Both the position numbers and the translations under genes were made by a program. 48,525 bases of DNA from the NCBI RefSeq assembly GCF_036543075.1, contig NZ_JAZHPF010000024.1, positions 1-48,525 on the forward strand. The letters are read 5' to 3'. A model generated the notes under the pieces. It worked only from the letters and a program-made list of their open reading frames with translations, searched no databases and was not told the DNA's origin. This DNA is from Deinococcus sp. YIM 134068 (lineage in GTDB: Bacteria; Deinococcota; Deinococci; Deinococcales; Deinococcaceae). The first letter of the stretch is position 1; each line of letters opens with the position of its first letter. Of this stretch, positions 1 through 10,328 are shown piece by piece.

Positions 1-61
1 GTCTGGAGCTGAGCCAGGACAGCCTGGTAGAGTCGAGGAGCGTCCCCGGCGGCATTTTCAG

Positions 62-610
62 TTGTCACAAACAGAAAGTGTCCCCTACCGGGGACGCTTT
101 CTCATACTTTCTGTCAGGCGGTCAGGGCGGCACCCTGACCCGCTGGACCTGTACACGGTCGATCCCAGCACGAAAGACACTCGGACCCTCTTTGGCTTCT
201 TTCTGTACGTCGCCAAGCCTGTTCTTGCTGGGGCGACACGGCTAGAGCGGTCCAAGATTCGCCCGCCCTACCTGTCCTCGCTGTCGCCGGAAGTGCGTAT
301 CCGTCAGCATCTGGGAGCGCAGCAACACACAGACCTGATGAGCCGGATGCAACGTCTTGTCACTGGGAAACAGAACCTTCCTCGGTGCGTCGGGTGGATG
401 ACAGACACGCAGGGCAGAGTGAAAGGGAAGGCTGCCAAACCCTCCGGGCGGAGGTCTCGTCGGCGGTCCTCAACTAACTACGTGTCAGTGCATCATCCTG
501 AAGCGGTACTTAGTTCACAGTCTGACCCGTCCTCCTACCCTACGGCTAAGGAGTTGGCTCGGGATCATTGGTTAGATCAGATGGATCAAGCCGATATGTC
601 TAGCGACTAG
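62..610 (+). CDS. hypothetical protein, doubtful, possibly 5'-truncated by window edge
   Basis: No family is recognised. The reading frame has no stop back to base 2, so this could be the 3' part of a longer gene; inside the window the first usable start is TTG at 62, without a Shine-Dalgarno sequence. The 182 residues are basic, without signal peptide or membrane segment, and hold an Arg/Ser cluster at residues 128-137. Third codon positions are far less G/C-biased than in the genes right of 1960, which matches the AT-rich stretch that follows. A strong hairpin at 74-101 lies within the first codons, which would be unusual for a real 5' end. It may be an acquired gene, a remnant, or a chance frame. 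Confidence 0.3.
   Translation: MSQTESVPYRGRFLILSVRRSGRHPDPLDLYTVDPSTKDTRTLFGFFLYVAKPVLAGATRLERSKIRPPYLSSLSPEVRIRQHLGAQQHTDLMSRMQRLVTGKQNLPRCVGWMTDTQGRVKGKAAKPSGRRSRRRSSTNYVSVHHPEAVLSSQSDPSSYPTAKELARDHWLDQMDQADMSSD
74..101 (+). terminator. strong hairpin, possible terminator of an upstream gene
   Basis: GAAAGTGTCCCC (74-85), loop TACC, GGGGACGCTTTC (90-101) forms a 12-bp stem with one G-T pair, followed by TCATACTTTCTGT. A second copy of the left half in the other orientation (AGCGTCCCCGG, 39-49) could compete for the right arm. The T-run is imperfect, so the terminator role is inferred. Confidence 0.4.
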
Positions 611-805
611 GTGAATTCCTCCCAACGGTGCCCGGAGCGAAGCGACGGGCCGCGCCGAAGGCGCGTGGACGGTCAACAGATACTGTAGCTGATCGATCAA
701 TTGCGTCTATTATCGATACGGCAAGCTCATCTATAATCTTACACCTTGCTTTGTAACTAAACGTATTTTAGTATTGCACTTCTACTATGCTTGCCAGAGT
801 TAAAC
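611..805. other. AT-rich non-coding stretch with GC hairpin and promoter-like box
   Basis: The first part holds a GC-rich repeat-like block with a CGCGCC-GAA-GGCGCG hairpin (651-665) embedded in GGAGCGAAGCGACGGGCCGC-type sequence. After about 670 the composition becomes AT-rich. TTATCG (710-715), 16 bases, TATAAT (732-737) makes a plausible plus-strand promoter that would read antisense to the broken gene at 806-1595. No gene is seen. Confidence 0.4.
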
Positions 806-1595
806 TCATTTCACGTAGCTTTTACCCTTGTATACGTAAGGTACATTGGGACGCCATAACATGGTGAATGTCATAACCGCCCCAGGCTTCCTCTCATATA
901 AATAGGCAAATGTTACTATTATAAATTCACTCGCCGTGTTGAAACGCCATATGTACACGTCATTATACATATGGTGACTGGTTAATTTACCTTTAGTCCA
1001 CTCTGGACCCAACGCTTCTGCGGTTAGTTGGTATGCCTCGTTTACCTCTACATCTGTAAGACCACAACTTATGGCCTCATTTCTGTAATAGGGCGTTAAG
1101 TTGCTTGGACAAACACGCAATTCCCTCAAGCTAGAATTCCATAAGCGTGTGAACCAATCAGGATGAGGGCCAATCTTCGCCCCTGGCGTTTTGATATCGC
1201 TACACAGAGATATTTGAGCTTCGATGGCCTTGCTATAATGATTAAAACAGAAATTGCCGTATTGATTGACTGGTTTATCAAATAGCCTGGGAGAGCTAGG
1301 ATCACCAACGAGAATTGTCTCCGTAGGTTTAGGCGCAACAAATTTCCTACCTCTTCTCTCTCTCCCTCAAAGGAACATAATAGTGTTGGTATACATAAGC
1401 TTGTGCACAATCATAGAAGGCAAGCGGGCGGTTGTAAGGCTCCTTCCAAGGCCCGTTTGCTTGTGCAGCGTAATCCATACACGCTCCATATGCTTTTGGA
1501 AAGCGTTGCTTCAAAATGTTTTCAAAAGTATAGTCAATGGACTGAGCTGTAGAGAACAACAAAATACCAGCCAGTGAAGCAACAGCATGTCGCAT
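806..1595 (-). pseudogene. secreted Cys-containing protein, frameshifted
   Basis: The first frame (1595-1347, 82 residues) has an AGGAGG ribosome site six bases before ATG and a signal peptide over about residues 1-19. It stops just after a (GA)4 run (about 1355-1364 on the plus strand). A second minus-strand frame is open from 1366 to 806 (186 codons) but has no ATG, GTG or TTG until 1129, so about 79 codons lie open without a start. Adding one GA unit joins the two frames into one exported protein of about 260 residues with at least six cysteines. The family is not recognised. The segment is clearly AT-rich compared with the rest of the window, which suggests transfer. A real mutation, phase variation at the GA run and a sequencing error all fit. 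Confidence 0.6.
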
Positions 1596-1961
1596 AGAGC
1601 CTCCTTGTGTGTCTGAACATCCAGAACTTAGCAGATGTGCGATTGGCTCGGCACCACTGGTGAATACAGGTTCACCCAGGTAGGCGTCAGGTCAGATTCG
1701 ACCCGTTGCCCGTCCATTTTTCTCCAGAGAAAAACGAGGGAGAGTTTGCTCATAATCAGTCTACCCGGCGATTCCGCTACAACAAAAACCCTCTGTAAGC
1801 CACGAGAAGGGGCAGATAAGGTAGTGGTGCCTCCCCTCAGGGGCCACCCTACCCCTCCTCGGCCTTCTATGGGCCAATCAGAGCAAAACAGAGAGCATTC
1901 CTGCCCGCATCTTCGACGTACAGCCGCCTATGCTGATAGTAAAAGCGCCGTGACATAGCGA
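1596..1961. other. intergenic stretch, hairpins only
   Basis: About 365 bases separate the frameshifted gene from the high-GC genes. GGTGAA-6-TTCACC (1657-1674) is a small hairpin. GGTGcctCCCCtcaGGGGccACC (near 1828-1850) is a second one that could end transcription from the right, although no T-run follows. Composition is intermediate. No convincing coding frame, tRNA or repeat is seen. Confidence 0.4.
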
Positions 1962-3011
<1,050 letters not shown>

Positions 3012-3017
3012 GAGGGA

Positions 3018-3023
3018 AGGATA
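3018..3023 (-). promoter_or_regulatory. -10 box, leaderless layout
   Basis: TATCCT on the minus strand, six bases before ATG 3011. No Shine-Dalgarno sequence is present, so the transcript probably starts at the start codon. Confidence 0.5.
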
Positions 3024-3153
3024 CCGCCCGCTACGACGGCAGAACGTCCCCGAACGAGCGGTCAGGCGCGCGAAATCCGGTCCTCCGGCACACTCTGAAG
3101 GTTTGCCCAGGCGGGTTCCCTGGGGTGGAGGGAGCAGCACGCCACAATGAGGC

Positions 3154-3447
3154 ATGGTCACTGCAATCGTGATGGTGCAGGCGGAGCGGCAGCGAATTCA
3201 GGAGACCGCCGAGGCGCTGGCGGGCGTGCCGAATGTGCGCGAGGTGTACTCGGTGACGGGCGAGTGGGACATCGTGGCGATCCTGCGCCTCGCCCGCTAC
3301 GAGGACCTCGATGACGTGGTGACGGGGCACCTGCGGAAGGTGGCGGGCATCACCCGCACCCAGACGATGCTCGCCTTCCGCACCTACAGCGAGGCCTTGC
3401 TCGATCAGGGTTTCGGGGTGGGGCTGGACGAGGGGACGGGGGGGTAG
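3154..3447 (+). CDS. stand-alone Lrp/AsnC ligand-binding (RAM) domain protein
   Basis: The 97 residues form only the beta-alpha-beta-beta-alpha-beta RAM fold of Lrp/AsnC proteins, with no helix-turn-helix. The VYSVTGEWDIVAILR segment (about residues 31-45) is the usual 'evevvtGeyDlla' core. Such single RAM proteins bind small ligands, often amino acids, and oligomerise with full-length relatives or act as sensors. It is transcribed away from the two-domain gene at 1962-3011, sharing a 142-base intergenic region, so a functional link is possible but unproven. ATG 3154 is preceded at five bases by CACAAT, a weak -10 box, and has no Shine-Dalgarno sequence. Confidence 0.75.
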   Translation: MVTAIVMVQAERQRIQETAEALAGVPNVREVYSVTGEWDIVAILRLARYEDLDDVVTGHLRKVAGITRTQTMLAFRTYSEALLDQGFGVGLDEGTGG

Positions 3448-3540
3448 GGTGTCCACCAACCAGTCTTCCTCGGTACCCCATCGAGGGCGGTAGAGTGAAC
3501 CCAACGTGTTGGCCTGCATCTTCCGCGAAGGGAGCAAGAA

Positions 3541-3804
3541 GTGGCGAACAGATTGACGAACCGACCCGGAGACGTGTCCCCTGAACTGACAAGCGTGCTT
3601 CCCCAACTCCAGAATTTAGGGCTACGGGGTGTAGACGTGACGGTGGGTCCCGATGGTGGCTGGCTTCTGGAATGTCGGATTGATCCAAAAATTGAGGACG
3701 AGTACGAACCTAAGCGGGATATTGGAACGGTCCTGATGCGTGCCGCCCGCGCCGCCGGGAGTTGGGTGGACGACATCACCTTCCGCACGGCAGATGCCCG
3801 GTAA
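3541..3804 (+). CDS. small hypothetical protein, first gene of a two-gene cassette
   Basis: 87 residues from GTG 3541, with GAAGGGAG about seven bases upstream as ribosome site. The protein is acidic in the middle (IEDEYEPKRDIG) and predicted alpha/beta, without signal or membrane segment. Its TAA lies inside the next gene, whose ATG (3794) starts 11 bases before the end, so the two are translationally coupled. No family is recognised; the coupling to a small helical protein resembles toxin-antitoxin or immunity-type cassettes, but that is only a layout argument. Confidence 0.65.
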   Translation: MANRLTNRPGDVSPELTSVLPQLQNLGLRGVDVTVGPDGGWLLECRIDPKIEDEYEPKRDIGTVLMRAARAAGSWVDDITFRTADAR

Positions 3805-4174
3805 GGCCCAGCACGAGGCATAGGCCCAGCACAACAGGCGCATCCTCGACAGCCTCCCCGAGGATGCGCTCGACTGGCGAATCACCTTGATGATGTACAC
3901 CACCCTCCACGGCATCCGGGCACACATCAGCGACGTTCGCCCCGGCTACCGGGGCACGGACTTCAACTACGAGAGCCTCCCCCGCATCCTCCAGCGCGAT
4001 ATTCCGAACCCGTTGGACGAAATGGCGGCTGCCTTCGTCCTCCTCAAGCGGATTTGCCACGCCGCGCGTTACGAGTGCAAGGATCAGCGGTGGTTGGAGC
4101 GGAAGTTCCCGGAGGCACAGGCGGCTTACGAGGACATTCTGAGGGAACTCCGGGCCGTGAACGTTCTCCTTTGA
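3794..4174 (+). pseudogene. small helical protein with in-frame amber codon (HEPN-like pattern, weak)
   Basis: ATG 3794 overlaps the end of the preceding gene. Nine codons later TAG (3821-3823) interrupts the frame, which then continues open for 116 codons to TGA 4174. The bases around TAG (AQHEA-stop-AQHNRR) read naturally as coding on both sides, and CAG to TAG would be a single change. A restart at TTG 3887 would drop the first helix. The downstream part is helical with a Y-x3-H-x3-A motif and an AARY motif near residue 98, which recalls small HEPN-like proteins; the catalytic R-x4-6-H motif of HEPN RNases is not evident. It is either inactivated, read through, or a sequence error. Confidence 0.55.
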
Positions 4175-4183
4175 CCCGCTCTC

Positions 4184-5286
<1,103 letters not shown>

Positions 5287-5290
<4 letters not shown>

Positions 5291-6342
5291 CGCAACCTCC
5301 ACGCGAGCAGCCCCGCGAAGAGCAGGAAGACGAGGTTGGGCAGCCACGCCGCGAGCACGGGCTGGACGGCCCCCGCCCGCGCGAGTTGCGGCACGGTCGT
5401 CCACAGCACGTAGAACGCCACGAGGAAGACGAGCACCGCCGCGAAGGCCGCCGCCCTGTTCCGCAGGAACAGCCCCAGCGCCCCCGCCGCGAGCGCGAAC
5501 ACGACCGGCGTCACGGGATCGGCGAGGCGGGCGGCGAGCTGGAAGGTGTAGTCCCGCCGCTGCTCGGGCGTCAGCCGACCCGAGGCCAGCCGCTTATGGA
5601 GTTCCGGCGTGCTGACCTTGTTCGCGGGCGGTGGGGGTGGGGCCAGCGTGTCCCCCTGCGGGAAGCTCAGCGGTCCCTTCGCCTGCCGGGGATCCTCGCC
5701 GGGTCGGGTGATCCAGGCGTTCTGGAGGGTCCAGGTGCCCTTCCCGGTGTCCCAGGTGCCCGTCTGCGCCGTGACCGTCTCCGCGCCGCGCTGAACGAGC
5801 ACGCCGTCGAGCTGGGCGACCGTCCCGCCCTCCGGGTTGCGGACCCGGCCCGCGTAGAAGAGCGCCCCCGGCGGCGCGTAAGTGTAGTTGTCCTGAGTGG
5901 GGGGCGGCGGCACGGTCCCGTAGATGCCGTACCACGCGCGGTCCCAGCGTTCCAGCCCGGCGGGCACCACGTACCCGGCGTTCACGTAGGCGACCGCGCC
6001 CACGAGGACGAACGGCAGCGCGAGCGGCCACACCAGCGCCAGGGGCCGCACGCCCGCCGCGAACATCGCCTTGAGTTCACTGTCGCTCTGAAGCCGCCCG
6101 AAGGCGAGCAGCACCGCCAGAGGCACCGCCAGCACGAGCGCCCGGTTGAGGATGGTGGGCGCATAGGCTCCTACTGCGGTCAGGACCTCCCCGAGGGTCG
6201 CGTCGTGTACCAGCAGCAGCCCCGCGACCGTACTCAGGATGTCCGCGAGTTGCAGGATTAAAAAGAGCGCCAGCCCCGCCGCGTACCACCGCAGGACCTC
6301 GCGCAGCACCGAGCGGATCAGGAGGGCGGGCACGCGCGGCAT
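5287..6342 (-). CDS. lptF: LptF/LptG family permease, first gene
   Basis: 351 residues with the same architecture as its downstream partner: N-terminal amphipathic and membrane helices (about 10-35, 50-75, 95-120), a periplasmic beta-jellyroll-like region (about 125-260) and three C-terminal membrane segments. A Pro-rich linker lies at about residues 230-245. The pair would form the heterodimeric channel of an LptB2FG-type exporter. ATG 6342 has no obvious ribosome site; it lies downstream of the ddrC terminator, so it is probably transcribed from a nearby promoter not clearly visible here. Confidence 0.85.
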
Positions 6343-6410
6343 TGTAGAGCAGGGGTCGGCACGGATTCGTCACTTGTGGAAGCCTCCAACTCCCAGCTTT
6401 CAGCCGTCAG

Positions 6411-6456
6411 CAGAATAAAAGGGAGAGGCCCCACCGACCACGCGGCGGAGCCTCTC
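6411..6456 (-). terminator. rho-independent terminator after ddrC
   Basis: On the minus strand GAGAGGC pairs with GCCTCTC (arms 6450-6456 and 6423-6429), followed by CCCTTTTATT. It lies 20 bases after the ddrC stop. Confidence 0.7.
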
Positions 6457-6476
6457 GAACTCGGGAAGGGGAAGCC

Positions 6477-7175
6477 TCAGCCCGTCTGCGAAGGAAGCGG
6501 GTTGTCCCACAGGTGGCGCTCGCGGCGGGCGACGTGTTCGTGGAGCCGGAGGATGGCCTCGTTGCCCTGCGCGCCGCGCTCGGCGATGGCGCGGGCGGTG
6601 GCGGTGTCGAGGTAGGCGAGGCGCAGGAGTTCTTCACTCCGCAGGCCGTCGCGGGTCTGCTTGACGCCGCGCTCCCGGCGGATGGTGGCCGAGTCGGTGC
6701 CGAGTACGGAGCGGTTGCTGATGGAACCGAGCTGGCCGTACACGCGCCCCTCGCCGCCGTGCCGGGCGACGGTGCTCATCAGGGTGCGGCGGGCGTCGGT
6801 GCTCTCCAGCCGGGCGGCCAGCCAGCGCCGCGCCTCGGGGTCGGCGTTGCGCTCGGCGATCTGGGCGGCGAGGCGCACGTCTCCCGTCAGCGCGCGGGCG
6901 AGCAGGGTCTGCGCCCGCTTGCGCCAGCGCCGCGCCTCGGGCGTGCCCAGCGTGAAGGAAAGCTGCGCGAACTCGGTGGCGCTGAGGGTCGCCTCCGGCC
7001 CCACCCCGAAGTCACGCTCGGGGCTGCTCAGATCATGGTCGTCGGCAAAAGCCGTCCAGTTGTCGGGCATGGGAACGCCCAGGGTGGTGAGGGCGGTCGC
7101 GGCGTGCAGCAGTCCGTCCGCGCTGGCGGGCAGGCGCTGCGTGCCGAATTCCAGGGTCACGGGGGCCGTCTTCAT
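6477..7175 (-). CDS. ddrC: DNA damage response protein DdrC
   Basis: 232 residues, the usual DdrC length, with the recognisable opening TLEFGTQRLPASADGLLHA, the GGEGRVYGQLGSISNR stretch (about residues 147-162) and the helical C terminus with HEHVARRERHLW. DdrC is a Deinococcus-specific, strongly damage-induced nucleoid protein; work in D. radiodurans shows DNA binding, bridging and compaction. A 17-bp RDRM-type palindrome (7195-7211) lies over the promoter, so control by the DdrO repressor and IrrE protease is expected. The start codon is six bases after a TAAGAT -10 box, giving a leaderless transcript. In D. radiodurans ddrC sits beside dnaA; here its neighbours are lptF and a glycosylase-like gene. 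Confidence 0.93.
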   Translation of the reverse strand: MKTAPVTLEFGTQRLPASADGLLHAATALTTLGVPMPDNWTAFADDHDLSSPERDFGVGPEATLSATEFAQLSFTLGTPEARRWRKRAQTLLARALTGDVRLAAQIAERNADPEARRWLAARLESTDARRTLMSTVARHGGEGRVYGQLGSISNRSVLGTDSATIRRERGVKQTRDGLRSEELLRLAYLDTATARAIAERGAQGNEAILRLHEHVARRERHLWDNPLPSQTG

Positions 7176-7181
7176 GCGTAC

Positions 7182-7187
7182 ATCTTA
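7182..7187 (-). promoter_or_regulatory. ddrC -10 box
   Basis: TAAGAT on the minus strand, six bases before ATG 7175. The matching -35 position falls inside the palindrome at 7195-7211, so a repressor bound there would block polymerase. Confidence 0.65.
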
Positions 7188-7194
7188 ACATAAA

Positions 7195-7211
7195 TTATGC
7201 TAATAGCATAA
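7195..7211 (-). promoter_or_regulatory. RDRM-like operator (DdrO site)
   Basis: TTATGCTAATAGCATAA is a 17-bp near-perfect palindrome. Its outer halves TTATG and CATAA are identical to the radiation/desiccation response motif consensus TTATGTCATTGACATAA; the inner bases differ. It is 20 bases upstream of the ddrC start codon. Confidence 0.85.
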
Positions 7212-7382
7212 TAATTTGCGGCTACGCGGCACTGCTGGACGCCTTATAAACCCCGACTCAGACGTAGGTTCTCGGCAACCCGGTCCCACAAGGTACGGTT
7301 AAGTCCGGCGTCCTCCACCGCCCGCGCCGGAAGGCTATGAAGACCGAAAGCCGAGGCTCACGGCCCCAGGGAGCGTGCCGCC

Positions 7383-7388
7383 TACACT
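7383..7388 (+). promoter_or_regulatory. -10 box, leaderless layout
   Basis: TACACT ends six bases before ATG 7395. The 219 bases between ddrC and this gene otherwise hold only the ddrC control region and no recognisable RNA. Confidence 0.6.
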
Positions 7389-7394
7389 CCCCCC

Positions 7395-7601
7395 ATGCCC
7401 ACCCCGCCCCACCGCCAGCGAGAGAAGGCGTGCGCCCGCTGCGGCCAGCCCTCGCCCGTCATGTACCGCGTGGTCCGCCGCGAGGACGAGGGCTGGGTCT
7501 TCCTGTGCCCGCCCTGCCGCCGCACCGAGGCCGAGGACAACCCCGAGTACCGCTACGGCGGCACCTGGAAGGCCGTCAAGGGTCGCGGCGGGTCGGCGTA
7601 G
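7395..7601 (+). CDS. small zinc-ribbon-like protein
   Basis: 68 residues with two CxxC pairs (CARCGQ at about 13-18 and CPPCRR at about 38-43), spaced as in a treble-clef or zinc-ribbon knuckle. The N terminus is basic and the C terminus polar; no membrane segment. The start is set by the TACACT box six bases upstream. It ends seven bases before the glycosylase-like gene, so the two form one transcript and it may be a partner protein in DNA or RNA handling. Function unknown. Confidence 0.7.
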   Translation: MPTPPHRQREKACARCGQPSPVMYRVVRREDEGWVFLCPPCRRTEAEDNPEYRYGGTWKAVKGRGGSA

Positions 7602-7608
7602 GTCGGGC

Positions 7609-8250
7609 GTGCAGACCCGGAGCCTAGGTCTTCCCGACGTGCGGGGGGCACGCGCGGCCCAGCGCCTCGCCCCCCACGTCGCGCCGCTCAATCTGTGGGT
7701 GGAGGCGCAGGCCGCCGCCTCGGGCCGCTGGTTTCCCGCCCTCGACCCGCATGACGGCGGCGTGGGGGCGCGGGTTCTCCTGCTGCTCGAATCACCCGGC
7801 CCGGTGGTGAGCCGCACGGGCTTCGTCTCGATGGACAACCCGGACGGGACGGCGGAGAACCTGCGCTGCCTGTTGCATCTCTCCGGCCTGCGGCGGGGGG
7901 ACGTGGCCGTGTGGAACGCGGTGCCGTGGCAGATGAGCGAGAACGGCGTCGTGACGCCCCGGCCTGCCCAATACGCCGAGGCCGCGCCGCTGACCCGGCA
8001 CCTGCTCTCGCTCATGCCGGAGCTGCGTGCTGTGGTCCTCGTCGGTCGGCACGCACAGGCGGCCTGGCCGGAGGTGGGGTCGGGTCTGCCCACCCTCGCC
8101 TGCCCGCACCCCAGCCCGCAGAACTTCAACGCGCGGTGGCGGTCGGCGGGAGTGGCTTTAGGTGCCCTCGTGAGCGCCCGTGAGCTGTTGCGGGATGAGA
8201 AAAGCGCCCACCCTCACACGGGGTTGGACGCTCCTCCTGCTGACGGCTGA
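7609..8250 (+). CDS. uracil-DNA glycosylase superfamily protein
   Basis: 213 residues from GTG 7609, seven bases after the preceding stop. The UDG-fold landmarks are present: a first active-site loop after strand 1 (LLLLESPGP, residues 57-65), the NAVPW segment (103-107) and the C-terminal intercalation loop motif HPSPQN (167-172). Loop 1 lacks the GQDPY water-activating Asp of family 1 and has Glu61-Ser-Pro-Gly instead, so substrate and activity are uncertain; it resembles the divergent UDG-like proteins of Deinococcus. A hairpin that probably ends tkt transcription from the opposite strand overlaps its last 15 codons. Confidence 0.75.
   Translation: MQTRSLGLPDVRGARAAQRLAPHVAPLNLWVEAQAAASGRWFPALDPHDGGVGARVLLLLESPGPVVSRTGFVSMDNPDGTAENLRCLLHLSGLRRGDVAVWNAVPWQMSENGVVTPRPAQYAEAAPLTRHLLSLMPELRAVVLVGRHAQAAWPEVGSGLPTLACPHPSPQNFNARWRSAGVALGALVSARELLRDEKSAHPHTGLDAPPADG
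8196..8232 (-). terminator. probable tkt terminator inside the 3' end of the convergent gene
   Basis: Minus strand: AGCGTCCA pairs with TGGGCGCT (arms about 8225-8232 and 8203-8210), followed by TTTCTC. It lies 36 bases past the tkt stop and within the coding sequence of the glycosylase-like gene. Confidence 0.5.
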
Positions 8251-8267
8251 GGGCTGATCGCTGACCG

Positions 8268-10253
8268 CTACAGCACTTCCTTCACCACCCGTACCACGTT
8301 CTCCACGGAGAACCCGAACTTCTCGAACAGCACCGCAGCGGGGGCGGAGGCCCCGAACGTCTCCATCCCGACCACCGCGCCGTCATGGCCCACCCACTCG
8401 TACCACGGCTGCTTGCTCGCGGCCTCGATGGCGACGCGCCGCACGCCGGGTGTGAGCACGGAGTCGCGGTAGCTCCTGTCCTGCTCGCGGAAGAGTTCCA
8501 TGCACGGCATCGACACCACGCGGGCGGCGATGCCCTCCCCGCTCAGCGCCTCGGCGGTATCCATTGCGAGGCTGACCTCCGAGCCGGAGGCGACGAGGAT
8601 GACCTGTGCCCCCTCCACATCACGGACGACGTAAGCGCCCTTCCTCACGCCCTCGACGTTGCGGGGCATAACGGGCAAATCCTGGCGGGAGAGCGCGAGC
8701 GCGGTGGGGCCGGTGCCGTGCTCCAGCGCGAGGAGCCACGCGGCGGCGGTCTCGTTCGCGTCGGCGGGGCGGATGACGCGGGCGTTCGGCACGGCGCGCA
8801 GCATGGCGAGCTGCTCGATGGGCTGGTGGGTGGGGCCGTCCTCGCCGAGGCCGATGGAGTCGTGGGTCAGCACGTAGGTCACGGGCTGCATCTGGATCGC
8901 CGAGAGCCGGAAGGCGGGCTTGAGGTAGTCCGCGAAGACGAGGAAGGTGCCCACCAGCGGGCGCGGACCGCCGTACAGCGCGAGACCGTTTCCGGCGGCG
9001 GCCATGCCGAACTCGCGCACCCCGAAGTAAACGTTGCGGCCCGCATAGTTCTCGGCACCGAAGGTCCCGCCGTCCTTGATCGTCGTCTTCGTGCTGCCGC
9101 TCAGGTCCGCGCTGCCGCCCATCAGACCGGGCACCACCCGCGCCAGCGCGTTGATGACCTCCCCGCTCGCGTTGCGCGTGGCGACGCCCTTCCCGCCCGG
9201 CTCGAAGGTGGGGAGGGCACTCTCCAGATTCCCCGGCAGCTCCCGCTTGAGGAGGGCCATCACCTCGGCGGCGAGGTCGGGATACTGGGTGGCGTAGGCG
9301 TCGAACATCGCCTGCCACTCGGCCTCCAGCTTCGCTCCCCGTTCGGTCGCGTCCATGTGGGCGCGCACCTCGTCCGGCACGGTGAAGGGCGGGTAGTCCC
9401 AGCCCAGCGCGGCCTTCGTCGAGGCCACACCGTCGGCCCCCAGCGGCTCGCCGTGCGCCTTGCTCGTGCCCGCGCGGGGGCTGCCGAAGCCGATGGTCGT
9501 CCGCACTTGAATCAGGGAGGGTCGCCCCGTATCGGCCTTCGCCTCGCGGATGGCCGCCTCGATCTCGTCCAGATTGTTGCCGTCGGCCACGCGCAGCACC
9601 TGCCAGCCGTAGGCACGGTAGCGGGCCGCCACGTCGTCGGACTCGGCCTGGGAAGTCGCCGTGTCGAGCTGAACCTCGTTGTCGTCGTGCAGCCAGATCA
9701 GCCTGCCGAGCCGCAGGTGCCCGGCGAGCGCCGCCGACTCGTGGTTGATGCCCTCCTGAAGGTCGCCGTCGCCGAGGATGGAGTAAACGTCGTTGTCGAA
9801 GACGGCGAAGCCCTCGCGGTTGTAGCGGGCGGCGAGGTGCGCCTCCGCCATCGCCATGCCGACCGACATCGCCGCGCCCTGCCCGAGCGGCCCCGTCGTC
9901 GCGTCCAGCCCCTTCGTGTGGAAGAACTCCGGGTGGCCGGGCGTCTTGCTGCCCCACTGCCGGAAGCGCTTGAGGTCGTCCAGCGGCATGTCATAGCCCG
10001 TGAGGTGCAGCAGCGAGTAGATCAGCATGGAGGCGTGACCCGCCGACAGCACGAAGCGGTCGCGGCCCGCCCAATCCGGGTTCTTCGGGTTGAAGCGCAG
10101 GAAGCGCTGCCACACCACGTAGCCCATCGGGGCCGCCCCCAGCGGTGCGCCGGGGTGCCCGCTGTTCGCCTGCTGCACGGCGTCGATGGCGAGCGTGCGG
10201 ATGGTGTTCACGCTGAGCTGCTCCACACTCTGCTGTTGTTGGGTAGCCGTCAT
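8268..10253 (-). CDS. tkt: transketolase
   Basis: 661 residues with full transketolase architecture: thiamine-diphosphate domain with the GDG-x-N motif ([10 protein letters not shown], 161-170), early substrate His in [10 protein letters not shown] (about 31-40), a pyrimidine-binding domain with [15 protein letters not shown] and a C-terminal domain. It transfers two-carbon ketol units in the non-oxidative pentose phosphate pathway, supplying ribose and erythrose 4-phosphate. ATG 10253 is chosen over an in-frame ATG seven codons upstream because a TACACT box ends six bases before it, giving a leaderless message. A second, consensus-like promoter with a candidate small transcript lies 190 bases upstream. 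Confidence 0.97.
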   Translation of the reverse strand: MTATQQQQSVEQLSVNTIRTLAIDAVQQANSGHPGAPLGAAPMGYVVWQRFLRFNPKNPDWAGRDRFVLSAGHASMLIYSLLHLTGYDMPLDDLKRFRQWGSKTPGHPEFFHTKGLDATTGPLGQGAAMSVGMAMAEAHLAARYNREGFAVFDNDVYSILGDGDLQEGINHESAALAGHLRLGRLIWLHDDNEVQLDTATSQAESDDVAARYRAYGWQVLRVADGNNLDEIEAAIREAKADTGRPSLIQVRTTIGFGSPRAGTSKAHGEPLGADGVASTKAALGWDYPPFTVPDEVRAHMDATERGAKLEAEWQAMFDAYATQYPDLAAEVMALLKRELPGNLESALPTFEPGGKGVATRNASGEVINALARVVPGLMGGSADLSGSTKTTIKDGGTFGAENYAGRNVYFGVREFGMAAAGNGLALYGGPRPLVGTFLVFADYLKPAFRLSAIQMQPVTYVLTHDSIGLGEDGPTHQPIEQLAMLRAVPNARVIRPADANETAAAWLLALEHGTGPTALALSRQDLPVMPRNVEGVRKGAYVVRDVEGAQVILVASGSEVSLAMDTAEALSGEGIAARVVSMPCMELFREQDRSYRDSVLTPGVRRVAIEAASKQPWYEWVGHDGAVVGMETFGASAPAAVLFEKFGFSVENVVRVVKEVL

Positions 10254-10259
10254 GGGGCC

Positions 10260-10287
10260 AGTGTAAGGGGCCATACCATAGGGCCAA
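10260..10287 (-). promoter_or_regulatory. proximal tkt promoter, leaderless
   Basis: Minus strand TTGGCC (10287-10282), 16 bases, TACACT (10265-10260), then GGCCCC and ATG. Confidence 0.65.
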
Positions 10288-10328
10288 CCCGGTCTGTCTT
10301 CACCCTGTGGTCAGACAGGACAGGCCAG

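Noticed and set aside
1126..1410. 94-codon minus-strand frame overlapping the broken secreted-protein gene
   Set aside because: It runs in a third frame across the junction, has no ribosome site and contradicts the two joined frames that look like one protein.
1635..1958. 107-codon plus-strand frame in the intergenic stretch
   Set aside because: No ribosome site, low-complexity translation and stop-poor by chance; no family pattern.
1..1960. Insertion sequence or prophage remnant
   Set aside because: No transposase, integrase, phage structural protein, terminal inverted repeat pair or target duplication could be identified.
3154..3447. Full-length Lrp/AsnC regulator
   Set aside because: There is no helix-turn-helix; only the RAM domain fits within the open frame.
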